Source: Mollicutes bacterium (GTDB lineage: Bacteria > Bacillota_I > Bacilli_A > RF39 > UBA660). From it: a stretch of DNA of 32,930 nucleotides. Below the pieces are notes generated by a model that had not been told where the DNA came from, searched no databases, and was given only the letters and a program-made list of their open reading frames with translations. Made by a program: the position numbers and the translations under genes. Positions 18,179 through 27,196 of this stretch are shown here, one piece after another. How positions within the stretch are numbered: the first letter of the stretch is position 1; every line of letters starts with the position of its first letter. The stretch lies in contig JAAYOI010000017.1 of the NCBI GenBank assembly GCA_012520435.1, forward strand, positions 1-32,930. The letters are read 5' to 3'.

Positions 18179-18707
18179 TGGTAGATATACTAATGATTTA
18201 ATTCCTATTAAGAGTATTACTAATGGTATGATTATATTAGACAACAATTATAAAGTTACTGGTATAAAAATAATACCTCGTAATATTTTTATTCTTGATC
18301 AAGATATGCAGAATAGTATTATTGCCAATTTAAAAAATGTTTACAATATAATAGATTATGAATTTTGGATAATTGCCGCTGATCGACCTGTTGATATAAA
18401 TCTTTATTTATCACAATTACAATTATTGTATAATTCTATTACTAGTCAAGTTAAAAGAAAATTAATAATGGAAGATATTAATAAAGCTAATATGTTTATG
18501 AATAATAATGTAGTTGATACTGAATATTTTCTTTTATTTAAAGAAAAAGATAACGATTTAATTCAAAAACGTATTAGAACTTTAATAAATGCTTTTGCTA
18601 GTGCAGGATTATCTTCCCATCAAGTAACAAATGATGATTTGCGCATGATCTTAGATAACTTTTTAAATGGTGGACAAACTACTAATTTTGGGACGGTGAT
18701 TGGATAA
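18159..18707 (+). CDS. VirB4 N-terminal domain (CagE/TrbE/VirB-type), separate ORF
   Basis: NDLIPIKSITNGMIILDNNYKVTGIKIIPRNIFILDQDMQNSIIANLKNVYNIIDYEFWIIAADRPVDINLYL resembles the VirB4/TrsE N-terminus. Confidence 0.65.
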   Translation: MKKKISNGRYTNDLIPIKSITNGMIILDNNYKVTGIKIIPRNIFILDQDMQNSIIANLKNVYNIIDYEFWIIAADRPVDINLYLSQLQLLYNSITSQVKRKLIMEDINKANMFMNNNVVDTEYFLLFKEKDNDLIQKRIRTLINAFASAGLSSHQVTNDDLRMILDNFLNGGQTTNFGTVIG

Positions 18708-20491
18708 TGGATATAAAAAGTCAAATTGCCCCTAAAGGTCTTGAATTTAAATCTAGTAGTTTTGTCATAAGTGATAAACATGCCACTATTTTAACAGTTG
18801 TTTCTTATCCAAAATTTATTAGTCCTGGATATTTATCGTCATTAACAAGTATGTCAGGTATAAAAGTAGTTATAAAGCATATACCATTACCTTTTAGTGT
18901 TATATCAAAAATGATAAATAAGGAAATTGCTGATTTAAAGCAAAGATATCAAGAAGAAAATGATCGTACAATTCAAGAACGAATTAGACAAGATTATGAA
19001 TCATTAGAATACTTTATTCAAATGTTAGCTGCTAGTCAATCCAAAATTTATGATTTTCAAATGCACATAATGATTACAGCTGATTCTGAAGAAGAATTAA
19101 CAAGAAAAAAGATGCAAGTTCGTAATTATTTAGAAGCAATGGAAATGCGTGCTTTTCCATTGCGCTTTGAACAAGAAAAAGTATTAAAATCAATTATTCC
19201 AATATATCCTTCACAAGATATTGAACAAAGAATAGGAACACCAATTCCTTCTACAACTATTGCGGCTATGTATCCTTTTATTTTTGACAGTATAAAAGAT
19301 TCCGGTTTATCATGTTTATTAGGGGTTGATTTTTCAGGTGGTGTTATCTTATTTAACCAGTTTTTATATCAAATTCGTAAGGAACACAACCGTAATAATG
19401 CTAATATGATTATTTTAGGTTCATCAGGAAGTGGTAAATCAACAGCTGCTAAATTGTTATTAAGAACTAATATTCGTAATAATCATCAAATTGTTGTCAT
19501 TGATCCTGAAGGCGAATTAGAAGAAATGACAAAATTATATGGTGGGGATTTCATCGATTTAGGAAAAGGTGGAGAATATGGAATGATTAATCCCCTTGAA
19601 GTTGTTTTAGATTATGATGAAGAAGAAGCAAAACAAGGACTTGGGTATACTGTTTTAACGAGAACTTTACAAACAATCAAAGCCTTTTTAAAATATTATG
19701 ACCCTGATATTGAAGAAGATGTTGTTAATCTTTTTAGTGAAATAGTTCAAGATACATATCGTCGTTTTGGTATGGATTTTAATACTGATTTTACAAAGTT
19801 TAAATCAACTGATTATCCAACATTTAAAGATGTTTATGCAACTATTAGAGGGCGACTTATGTCAATGAGTGAACATAGTCATGAAAAAGATATTTTAGAA
19901 AAATTAGAAATTAAAATCAGACCAATTATTAGAGAATTAAGGTATTATTTTGATGGACATACAACCATTTCACCAAAAAGTGAATTTATTGTATTTAACA
20001 TAAGAGAGTTAATGAATGCTGATACAAATATTCGTAATGCATTATTCTTTAATATTTTAAAATATGCATGGGGCTTAACATTAAATAAATCAGTTAATAC
20101 AGTTTTAATGGTTGATGAAGCTCATGTGTTATTAAGTGGAAATAATACTTTGGGTGCTGATTTCTTAGCACAAGTTCAAAGACGTTCAAGGAAATATAAC
20201 ACGGGAACAATTATAATTACTCAACAACCTAGTGATTTCTCAGATCCAGCTGTTATTACTCAAGGAAAAGCTATTTTCGATAATGCTTCGTATTATTTAA
20301 TAATGGGACTTAAAAAACAAGCGGTTGAAGATTTAAGTAAATTAATTGATTTAAATGATAATGAAAAAGAAAGTATTAAAAGATATAATCAAGGTGAGGC
20401 TTTATTTATATGTGGAAGTAGAAGAATGCGTATTAATATAGTTGCTACTGAACAAGAATTAGATTCATTTGGAAGTGGTGGCGGATTATAG
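18707..20491 (+). CDS. VirB4-like T4SS ATPase, C-terminal part with ATPase domain
   Basis: Walker A LGSSGSGKSTAAK, IDPEGELEEM, TVLMVDEAHVLL, QRRSRKYNTGTIIITQQPSDF; TAATG overlap with the N-terminal ORF and SD cggtgat at ~18694-18700. Confidence 0.92.
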   Translation: MDIKSQIAPKGLEFKSSSFVISDKHATILTVVSYPKFISPGYLSSLTSMSGIKVVIKHIPLPFSVISKMINKEIADLKQRYQEENDRTIQERIRQDYESLEYFIQMLAASQSKIYDFQMHIMITADSEEELTRKKMQVRNYLEAMEMRAFPLRFEQEKVLKSIIPIYPSQDIEQRIGTPIPSTTIAAMYPFIFDSIKDSGLSCLLGVDFSGGVILFNQFLYQIRKEHNRNNANMIILGSSGSGKSTAAKLLLRTNIRNNHQIVVIDPEGELEEMTKLYGGDFIDLGKGGEYGMINPLEVVLDYDEEEAKQGLGYTVLTRTLQTIKAFLKYYDPDIEEDVVNLFSEIVQDTYRRFGMDFNTDFTKFKSTDYPTFKDVYATIRGRLMSMSEHSHEKDILEKLEIKIRPIIRELRYYFDGHTTISPKSEFIVFNIRELMNADTNIRNALFFNILKYAWGLTLNKSVNTVLMVDEAHVLLSGNNTLGADFLAQVQRRSRKYNTGTIIITQQPSDFSDPAVITQGKAIFDNASYYLIMGLKKQAVEDLSKLIDLNDNEKESIKRYNQGEALFICGSRRMRINIVATEQELDSFGSGGGL

Positions 20492-20530
20492 TAAAATAAA
20501 AGATATAGCTAAAATTGGTGGTGATTTTTC

Positions 20531-23107
20531 ATGGATAATCAACAAATACCTAATGATGATCAACAAATGCAACCTTCAAAAGAGGATATCAAAAAGCAAC
20601 AAGCTAAGGATGCGATTTCTAATGTAGGTAAAGAAATTGGTAAAAAAGCACTTGAAGCACATGGTGTACCTCCTGGCTTGTCTGATTTAGCAGCCAATAA
20701 AATTGCTAATAATCCTTTTGTTCAATCAAATTTAAATAAGGTTGCAAACAATTCGCTTGTGAAAAATGCATTAGGGGATAAAGGGTTATCAAGTGGCGGA
20801 TTACCACCTTTAAAATCGCCAATGGGAGGATTACCAGGTCTTAGTAGTGGTGGAATTTCTAATTCTGCTGATGAGGATGATGGTGGAGCACTCGATACTG
20901 CTCAAAAAATGGCTAGTACAGCCATGAAAATCAAAAAATATTGGCCTATTATATCAGCAATTGCTCCCGTTGTGGGTTGGATTTTGCTTGCAATAATTGG
21001 TATTATTTTGATAATGATTCCTATTATGTTTATTCAAGAAAATATTGAAAAATTTGAAGAAGGAATAGATAAATTTATTAATTTTATTTCGGGACAAGGT
21101 TGGGAAACATCAGAAGTAGTATTTTTTCAGACATTAAAAAATGAATATGATCGTTTTCATAATCGTTTAGAATATATCGAAGGGGAATTTGATATTCCTT
21201 TAATTGCTGCTACAGTTCATTTTAATAGAATAGTTGATCCAGATGCTTATTCTTATAATGGCGAAAATATTGAATATGACGATAGTAACTATAATGATTC
21301 TAATCCCGTAATACCGGCTAATCAGTTGCGTAATTTTTATGTAAAAGCTAATAATGAATTAGGTAGTGCTTGGACTTTAGTTCCTGGCCAAAAAAAATTA
21401 ATTGGACATCTAATTGATACTAAAATTTCATACAAATGTGTTGCTTATCCATCAGGTTGGTCTTTTTTTAATTTTGATGCATGGGAAGAATTTTATGCAA
21501 TTATAAAAACACAATTAGATGATTTTTGGGAACATTTAAATTTTACTGCAACTGATACAACTAAGGACTTAATAGAAAGAAAAAGTGTTTTACGTACTAT
21601 ACGTTTGATATATATTTATGCTTTCGAAGGTGGAAGTGATTATTTTGAAAATGAACTTACTAATTTACTTTACGAAATAGCTAATGATAATATTTATAAA
21701 AATATAGTCGAAATTATTAAAACCATTGAGAAACCAGAAAAAGAATGTGGTGATAAAAGTATAGCTGTTCCTATTTTAAAGAAATTTATCAATTATGAAG
21801 AATATAAAAAATATTTAAAAACATATTTACCGTTACAACCTTATGCTCGATGTGAGAATTGTGAATATAAAAATGCTTCTAGTGAACGAAAAGAGCAATT
21901 ACTTAATCAATGGATTGAAGAAATATTTGATCAAAGGGATGCTTATAATTATTTAAGAGGTACTCCTTCTAAAAATCAAATTATGTATGTACCGGGAATG
22001 GCATCTTTGCCTGTGCAAATAGGTGCAGGTGAAGATTGGAAAGACTATATATCAGGAGCAAAAAGTGGAACACCACGTGGTTATGGAGATCCACGTTGTT
22101 ATAAAAATGGGGAACTTGATTCTTATAATTGTTTTCATAAAGGTGTTGATTTTTCTTTTGCTTGGGGAACGCCTGTAGTAGCGATTGCTAACGGTGATGT
22201 TATAATGGCGGTTTCTAGCAACGAAGGTTATGGAAATTTTGTAAAATTAGGGCATGATCTTAACAACGATGGAAAATATGAATATTATAGTTTATATGCT
22301 CATTTATCAGAAATAAATGTTAGTATTGGAACCAAAATTGGTGGTGGTCAACAACTTGGAAAAGTTGGTTCAACTGGTAATTCAACAGGACCTCATTTAC
22401 ATTTTGAAATTAGAGATAGTGATGACAATCCAATTGATCCAGCTCCAATTTTAAATGGAATTCAAGAAGGTGGTAGTCATCCTTTATCAGATTTTATGGC
22501 TTGTAGAATGTATACTGATTCACAAATTGCAGCAATTAATAATAATTTAGCTAATGCTGTGAATAAAGCTGGTTATGGAACTAGAGAAGGTGTAGTTGCG
22601 GCTGCTAAATATTTAGCAAGTGAATTAGATGTAACAGTTCCTTATTGGTATGGTGGTAAATATAAACAAAAAGGAATTAACAAAGAATGGGGTTGTGATA
22701 AAACTATTACAGCTAATCCAGGTACTGAAAGACAACCGACTGGTTCTATCCATCCATATGGATTAGATTGTAGTGGATTTGTTTCATGGGCAATAAGAAA
22801 TGGTGGTTATAAAGCAAATACCATTCTTGAAGGTACAGATAATCAGATAAATTTTACTAATGAATATGTTGATTGGAATGATTATAATAGTATTAATAAG
22901 GTTAAACCTGGTGATTTAGCATGGACTGATGGTCATATTGGAATAATTGTTGAAGTTGATAAGGCAAGTTGTTCTTATTATGTAGCTGAAGCTAAAGGAG
23001 CAAAATATGGAGTATTAATTACTAGAAATAGTTGTTTTGGTAGTGATTTTAAAACAATTATTTTAATGGATGGTTACTACAATAACAATAATAACAAGGA
23101 GGCTTAA
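20531..23107 (+). CDS. Membrane-anchored bifunctional peptidoglycan hydrolase (M23/LytM + NlpC/P60)
   Basis: TM ~140-165; M23 motifs HKGVDF...SLYAHL...GPHLHFEI; NlpC/P60 motifs YGLDCSGFVSWAIR...GDLAWTDGHIGIIV. Confidence 0.9.
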   Translation: MDNQQIPNDDQQMQPSKEDIKKQQAKDAISNVGKEIGKKALEAHGVPPGLSDLAANKIANNPFVQSNLNKVANNSLVKNALGDKGLSSGGLPPLKSPMGGLPGLSSGGISNSADEDDGGALDTAQKMASTAMKIKKYWPIISAIAPVVGWILLAIIGIILIMIPIMFIQENIEKFEEGIDKFINFISGQGWETSEVVFFQTLKNEYDRFHNRLEYIEGEFDIPLIAATVHFNRIVDPDAYSYNGENIEYDDSNYNDSNPVIPANQLRNFYVKANNELGSAWTLVPGQKKLIGHLIDTKISYKCVAYPSGWSFFNFDAWEEFYAIIKTQLDDFWEHLNFTATDTTKDLIERKSVLRTIRLIYIYAFEGGSDYFENELTNLLYEIANDNIYKNIVEIIKTIEKPEKECGDKSIAVPILKKFINYEEYKKYLKTYLPLQPYARCENCEYKNASSERKEQLLNQWIEEIFDQRDAYNYLRGTPSKNQIMYVPGMASLPVQIGAGEDWKDYISGAKSGTPRGYGDPRCYKNGELDSYNCFHKGVDFSFAWGTPVVAIANGDVIMAVSSNEGYGNFVKLGHDLNNDGKYEYYSLYAHLSEINVSIGTKIGGGQQLGKVGSTGNSTGPHLHFEIRDSDDNPIDPAPILNGIQEGGSHPLSDFMACRMYTDSQIAAINNNLANAVNKAGYGTREGVVAAAKYLASELDVTVPYWYGGKYKQKGINKEWGCDKTITANPGTERQPTGSIHPYGLDCSGFVSWAIRNGGYKANTILEGTDNQINFTNEYVDWNDYNSINKVKPGDLAWTDGHIGIIVEVDKASCSYYVAEAKGAKYGVLITRNSCFGSDFKTIILMDGYYNNNNNKEA

Positions 23108-23839
23108 ATGAAAAAAAAGTCATTTAAAATAATATTATTAGGAATATTTTGTCTTTTGTTAGTAGGATGTAATATTGATTACAATGTTGTGATTGATAGT
23201 AATAATAGAGTTAAGGAAAATATTATAATTAATATTCCTAATAATATATTATCTAATGACGAAAGCCCTAAAAAAGCATTAGATAAAAAAATTGAAGGAT
23301 ATAAAAAAATACCAGCTTATAAATATTATAAAGTTAGTAGAAAAGTAGGAAAAAACAATTCTATTCTTAATATTAAAAGAGAATATTCAAAATTGGAAAA
23401 ATATGCTGATTCACCAATTTTAAATGATTTATTTGAAAATATTATGATTATTGAAAATGATTATTATACTGTTTTTAAAACAGTTGGTGATTACAATTAT
23501 GATTATTTTTATGGAAGAGTAAGTGAACCAATTGATCCTAGTAAAGCAAGTTCAATAAAAGATGTAGTCGTTAAGATACAATTGCATAATAAATTAATTG
23601 AAAGTAATGCTGATGAAGTTGATGAAAAAAATAATATTTATACATGGTATTTTTCGCCAGAATATACTGCTAAATATATTTATATGAAATATGGTAAAGA
23701 AAAAAGATATGATATAATTATAAAATCTTTTATTAAAAATAATATTGGTATAGTAATTGTAGTTTCAACTATTGTTATTGGTGTATTAGTTTTAGGAAGT
23801 ATTTTCTTTATTAAGCGAATAGGGGCTAATAAAATTTAA
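23108..23839 (+). CDS. Lipoprotein with C-terminal TM, LppM-like, paralog 1
   Basis: Lipobox LLVGC; DYNVVIDSNNRVKENI; C-terminal hydrophobic segment and basic tail. Confidence 0.7.
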   Translation: MKKKSFKIILLGIFCLLLVGCNIDYNVVIDSNNRVKENIIINIPNNILSNDESPKKALDKKIEGYKKIPAYKYYKVSRKVGKNNSILNIKREYSKLEKYADSPILNDLFENIMIIENDYYTVFKTVGDYNYDYFYGRVSEPIDPSKASSIKDVVVKIQLHNKLIESNADEVDEKNNIYTWYFSPEYTAKYIYMKYGKEKRYDIIIKSFIKNNIGIVIVVSTIVIGVLVLGSIFFIKRIGANKI

Positions 23840-23855
23840 GATAAGGAGGGTACAA

Positions 23856-24587
23856 ATGAAATTTAGGAAAAATAAATTAGGTAAAATAATTCTTATTCTC
23901 CTTATGATGTTTATTTTAACAGGTTGTAGTGTTGATTATAATGTTGTTGTTGATGAACAAAAAAGGGTTAAAGAAACAGTTAAAGTTATTGAATCTAACG
24001 AAAATATTTTAAAAAATAATGATTATATCGATTTATTTTTAACTGAACAAATCAATGCTTTCAAGAAAAATCCATTATATCAAAATTATGTTTTTAATAA
24101 AAAAACGGGGAAAAAATTTTCATATGTAACCTTAACAAGGAATTATGATTCACTTAAAGCATATAGTGAATCGCTTACTTTTAATCATTTATTTGAGTAT
24201 GCTGAAATTACTACTAATAATGGTATTGTAACCTTTAAAACAGCTGGTAAGTATTATTATGATAATGTATTTGGTGAAAATAATCCTGATCCTCTATTCT
24301 TTATTGATAATATTAATATAAAAATGAAATTTTATAATAATATTATTGATAGTAATGCTGATGAGATTGATAAGAAAAATAATATATTAATTTGGAATAT
24401 TAATGCTGATAATAAAGAAAAAGAACTTTATTTTAAAATTGGAAAAGATAAAAGATATGATATAATAGTATTAGACTATTTGTATAATAATCGAATAAAT
24501 GTTATAATTATTGCTAGTGCTGTTATTGTTGGATTGTTGATAACTTTCATTATTTATAAAAAGATAAAAAAGAATAACACAGTATAG
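23856..24587 (+). CDS. Lipoprotein with C-terminal TM, LppM-like, paralog 2
   Basis: Lipobox ILTGC; DYNVVVDEQKRVKETV; same overall layout as 23108..23839. Confidence 0.7.
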   Translation: MKFRKNKLGKIILILLMMFILTGCSVDYNVVVDEQKRVKETVKVIESNENILKNNDYIDLFLTEQINAFKKNPLYQNYVFNKKTGKKFSYVTLTRNYDSLKAYSESLTFNHLFEYAEITTNNGIVTFKTAGKYYYDNVFGENNPDPLFFIDNINIKMKFYNNIIDSNADEIDKKNNILIWNINADNKEKELYFKIGKDKRYDIIVLDYLYNNRINVIIIASAVIVGLLITFIIYKKIKKNNTV

Positions 24588-24599
24588 TGGGGTGGGAGA

Positions 24600-26723
24600 G
24601 TGAAACTAAAATTTCGAGCAGAACCTAAAGACATTGTTATATTTATTATTTTCTCATTATTTTTATTATATTTAGTAGCTATTGCCGTACTTAATATTGC
24701 TTCTTTTTCACAAAATAATACACTACATGGTCTTGATCCACTTCCTGCCTTTTCTGGCGATTATTTTGCACCAACCATGGTCTTCTTCTTGTTTGCTTTA
24801 ATTGCAATTATATCAAGTGTTTCATCATATTTCTTTGAACGTGAAAAAGGCTTTGGTCTTGCAACAACCCCAAAAACTGATAAAGGGTATGCTAGATGGG
24901 CAAAAGAAAAAGAAACGAAAAAAGTATTAAAATTAGTTTATCCAACACAAAAAACATCTAATGCTGCTGGTATACCACTTATTAATAATGGTAAAGAAAT
25001 ATGGGTGGATGATGGAGAATATCATAGTTTAATTATTGGTTCAACCGGTAGTGGTAAAACACAAGCAATTGTTCATCCATTAGTTAAGGTTTTAGCTAAA
25101 AAAGGCGAATCAATGATTGTTACTGATCCTAAAGGCGAAATATTTGAAGAAAATGGTGAGATGTTAAAAGAAAGAGGATATAATATCATTCTCTTAAATT
25201 TCCGTGATCCACAACGTGGTAATGCATGGAACCCATTAAGTTTACCATATTCATTGTATAAAAATGGTAATCAAGATAAAGCTAATGAGTTATTAGATGA
25301 CTTAGCAATGAATATCCTTTATGATGAAAAAGCGCAAAATCAAGATCCATTCTGGGAAAAAACATCTGCTGATTATTTTGCTGGTCTATGTTTAGCACTC
25401 TTTGAAGATGCTAAAGAAGAGGAAATAAATTTAAATAGTATTAATTTTATGACAACTGTTGGTGAAGAAAAATTCTTAGGGAATACATATATTAAAGAAT
25501 ATTTTAACGATAAAGATAAAGCTTCACCTGCTTATGTTAATGTTGCAAGTACTTTAATGGCTCCTAGTGATACAAAAAGTAGTATTTTATCAGTATTTAA
25601 ACAAAAGATTAAATTGTTTTCATCACGTGAAAATTTATCAGAAATGTTAGCACATAATGATTTTAATATGCATGGTATTGGAAGACGTAAAACGGCTGTA
25701 TTTATCATTATTCAGGATGAAAAGAAAACATATCATGCTTTAGCAACCATTTTTATTAAACAATGTTATGAAACATTAATTGATGTTGCTCAAGAAAATG
25801 GTGGTAAATTACCATATCGTACTAATTTCATATTGGATGAGTTTGCTAATATGCCACCATTAAAAGATGTTACAACTATGGTTACTGCTGCACGTAGTAG
25901 AAATATTAGATTTAATTTCATCATTCAAAACTTTGCCCAATTATATCAAGTATATGGCAAGGAAAATGGTGAAACAATCAAAGGTAATTGTGGTAATATT
26001 ATTTACTTAATTAGTAGTGAACTTAGTGCTTTAGAAGAAATAAGCAAAATGTGTGGCGAAGTAAAATCAAAAGAAAAAGAAAAAACAGCTAGTACTCCAC
26101 TAGTAACAGTTAGTGATTTACAACGTTTAAAAGAATGGGAAACAGTTATTTTAAGAACAAGAATGATGCCTTTTAAAACGAAACTAACACCGAACTTTAA
26201 AATTTATTGGGGAGAAAAACATCCTAAAGCAACATATCCTGTTCGTGAAAAACAACAAGTTACTTTATTTGATATAAAGAAATTTGTTGAAGAAAAACGA
26301 AACAATAAATTTGAAGCACCTAATCCAATGATGAATACTGGTTATGAAGCGCCATTTAATCCTACTGATTTACTTGGTGGCGGAGGTATGCCTAGTACGC
26401 CTCTTGATATGGATGAATTAATTAAGAGAATTGATGCGAAGATTGCTGAATTGGAAGAAGAAGAGCGTCGTGAAAAAGAGGCAATGGCATCTACCCCAAC
26501 TGATATTAATGAAATTAAAACAGTACCAAAAATAGAAGATAATATAGATGAGGAAATTGAAGATGTAAAAGAACCATTAGCAATTGAATCATCACCTAAA
26601 GAAGAACAAAAAGTAGTTTCTGATTTTGAAAAGAATGTGGAAAATATTTCATCAAGTTATGACAGTAAATATGTAACCGATGATCAATTCTTTGATGATT
26701 TCTTCAGTGATGATGAAGAATAA
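24600..26723 (+). CDS. VirD4/TraG-family type IV coupling protein
   Basis: SLIIGSTGSGKTQAIVHPLV, MIVTDPKGEIFEENG, NAWNPLSLP, FILDEFANMPPLKDV, AARSRNIRFNFIIQNFAQL; GTG start. Confidence 0.92.
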   Translation: MKLKFRAEPKDIVIFIIFSLFLLYLVAIAVLNIASFSQNNTLHGLDPLPAFSGDYFAPTMVFFLFALIAIISSVSSYFFEREKGFGLATTPKTDKGYARWAKEKETKKVLKLVYPTQKTSNAAGIPLINNGKEIWVDDGEYHSLIIGSTGSGKTQAIVHPLVKVLAKKGESMIVTDPKGEIFEENGEMLKERGYNIILLNFRDPQRGNAWNPLSLPYSLYKNGNQDKANELLDDLAMNILYDEKAQNQDPFWEKTSADYFAGLCLALFEDAKEEEINLNSINFMTTVGEEKFLGNTYIKEYFNDKDKASPAYVNVASTLMAPSDTKSSILSVFKQKIKLFSSRENLSEMLAHNDFNMHGIGRRKTAVFIIIQDEKKTYHALATIFIKQCYETLIDVAQENGGKLPYRTNFILDEFANMPPLKDVTTMVTAARSRNIRFNFIIQNFAQLYQVYGKENGETIKGNCGNIIYLISSELSALEEISKMCGEVKSKEKEKTASTPLVTVSDLQRLKEWETVILRTRMMPFKTKLTPNFKIYWGEKHPKATYPVREKQQVTLFDIKKFVEEKRNNKFEAPNPMMNTGYEAPFNPTDLLGGGGMPSTPLDMDELIKRIDAKIAELEEEERREKEAMASTPTDINEIKTVPKIEDNIDEEIEDVKEPLAIESSPKEEQKVVSDFEKNVENISSSYDSKYVTDDQFFDDFFSDDEE

Positions 26724-26740
26724 AAGTTAAAAATAAACAA

Positions 26741-26789
26741 AACCACTCTATTACATTATATAAATTTCATATAATGAAGTAGGGTGGTT
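26741..26789 (+). promoter_or_regulatory. Large imperfect hairpin between virD4-like gene and rhodanese gene
   Basis: aaccactctattacattatat / atataatgaagtagggtggtt arms, loop aaatttc; the 3' arm contains the SD agggtgg; no following poly-U. Confidence 0.6.
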
Positions 26790-26794
26790 AATTT

Positions 26795-27085
26795 ATGTTA
26801 TCTAATATTTCTATGTCAGATTTTCTTAAATATTTACCAAGTGGACAAATAATTGATATAAGAAGCATAGAAAAATATAATCACAATCATATACCTAATG
26901 CGAAAAATATTCCAATGGAAAAGTTAATTGCCGAACCAGAAAAGTATTTAAATCGTTTTGAAAATTATTATATATACTGTCAAAATGGTATTAAAAGCAA
27001 AAAGGTTTGTCAAATACTTCGTAGTTTGGGTTATAAAGCTATTAATATTGATGGTGGTTACGAAAGTTGGATATTAGAAAAGTAA
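26795..27085 (+). CDS. Single-domain rhodanese-like protein
   Basis: IIDIRSIEKYNHNHIPNAKNIPM and YIYCQNGIKSKKVCQILRSLGYKAINIDGGYESW. Confidence 0.9.
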   Translation: MLSNISMSDFLKYLPSGQIIDIRSIEKYNHNHIPNAKNIPMEKLIAEPEKYLNRFENYYIYCQNGIKSKKVCQILRSLGYKAINIDGGYESWILEK

Positions 27086-27103
27086 AATATAAAATATAAG
27101 TAA

Positions 27104-27145
27104 AAATAAAATAAGATATTCATAATATCTTATTTTATTTTTTTT
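27104..27145 (+). terminator. Intrinsic terminator after rhodanese gene
   Basis: aaataaaataagatatt-cat-aatatcttattttattt followed by poly-T. Confidence 0.85.
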
Positions 27146-27155
27146 ATAAATGTAT

Positions 27156-27196
27156 TATAATATAAGAAGGGATAATAGAACAATTGTTTCTATTAT
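27156..27196 (+). promoter_or_regulatory. -10 box (TATAAT 27156-27161) and inverted repeat ataatagaa-caattgt-ttctattat in the rmuC leader
   Basis: 9-bp perfect arms at 27172-27180 and 27188-27196, upstream of SD aaaggag. Confidence 0.5.

Noticed and set aside
20182-20200. Possible AGG codon reassignment (reported in some uncultivated Bacilli)
   Set aside because: AGG appears where Arg is expected, for example VirB4 QRRSRKYNTG (tca agg aaa) and RNase R VIRSKKQMTY (ata agg tca); the standard code reads well.
23702-24470. tgaTATAAT motifs inside both lipoprotein paralogs
   Set aside because: They arise from the conserved KRYDII codons (gatatgatataat); no gene start follows, so coincidental.
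3524-26723. Interpretation as a conventional integrative conjugative element
   Set aside because: No relaxase, integrase, excisionase or flanking direct repeats seen; Tad-type genes are not typical of such elements. Cannot be fully excluded without longer sequence.
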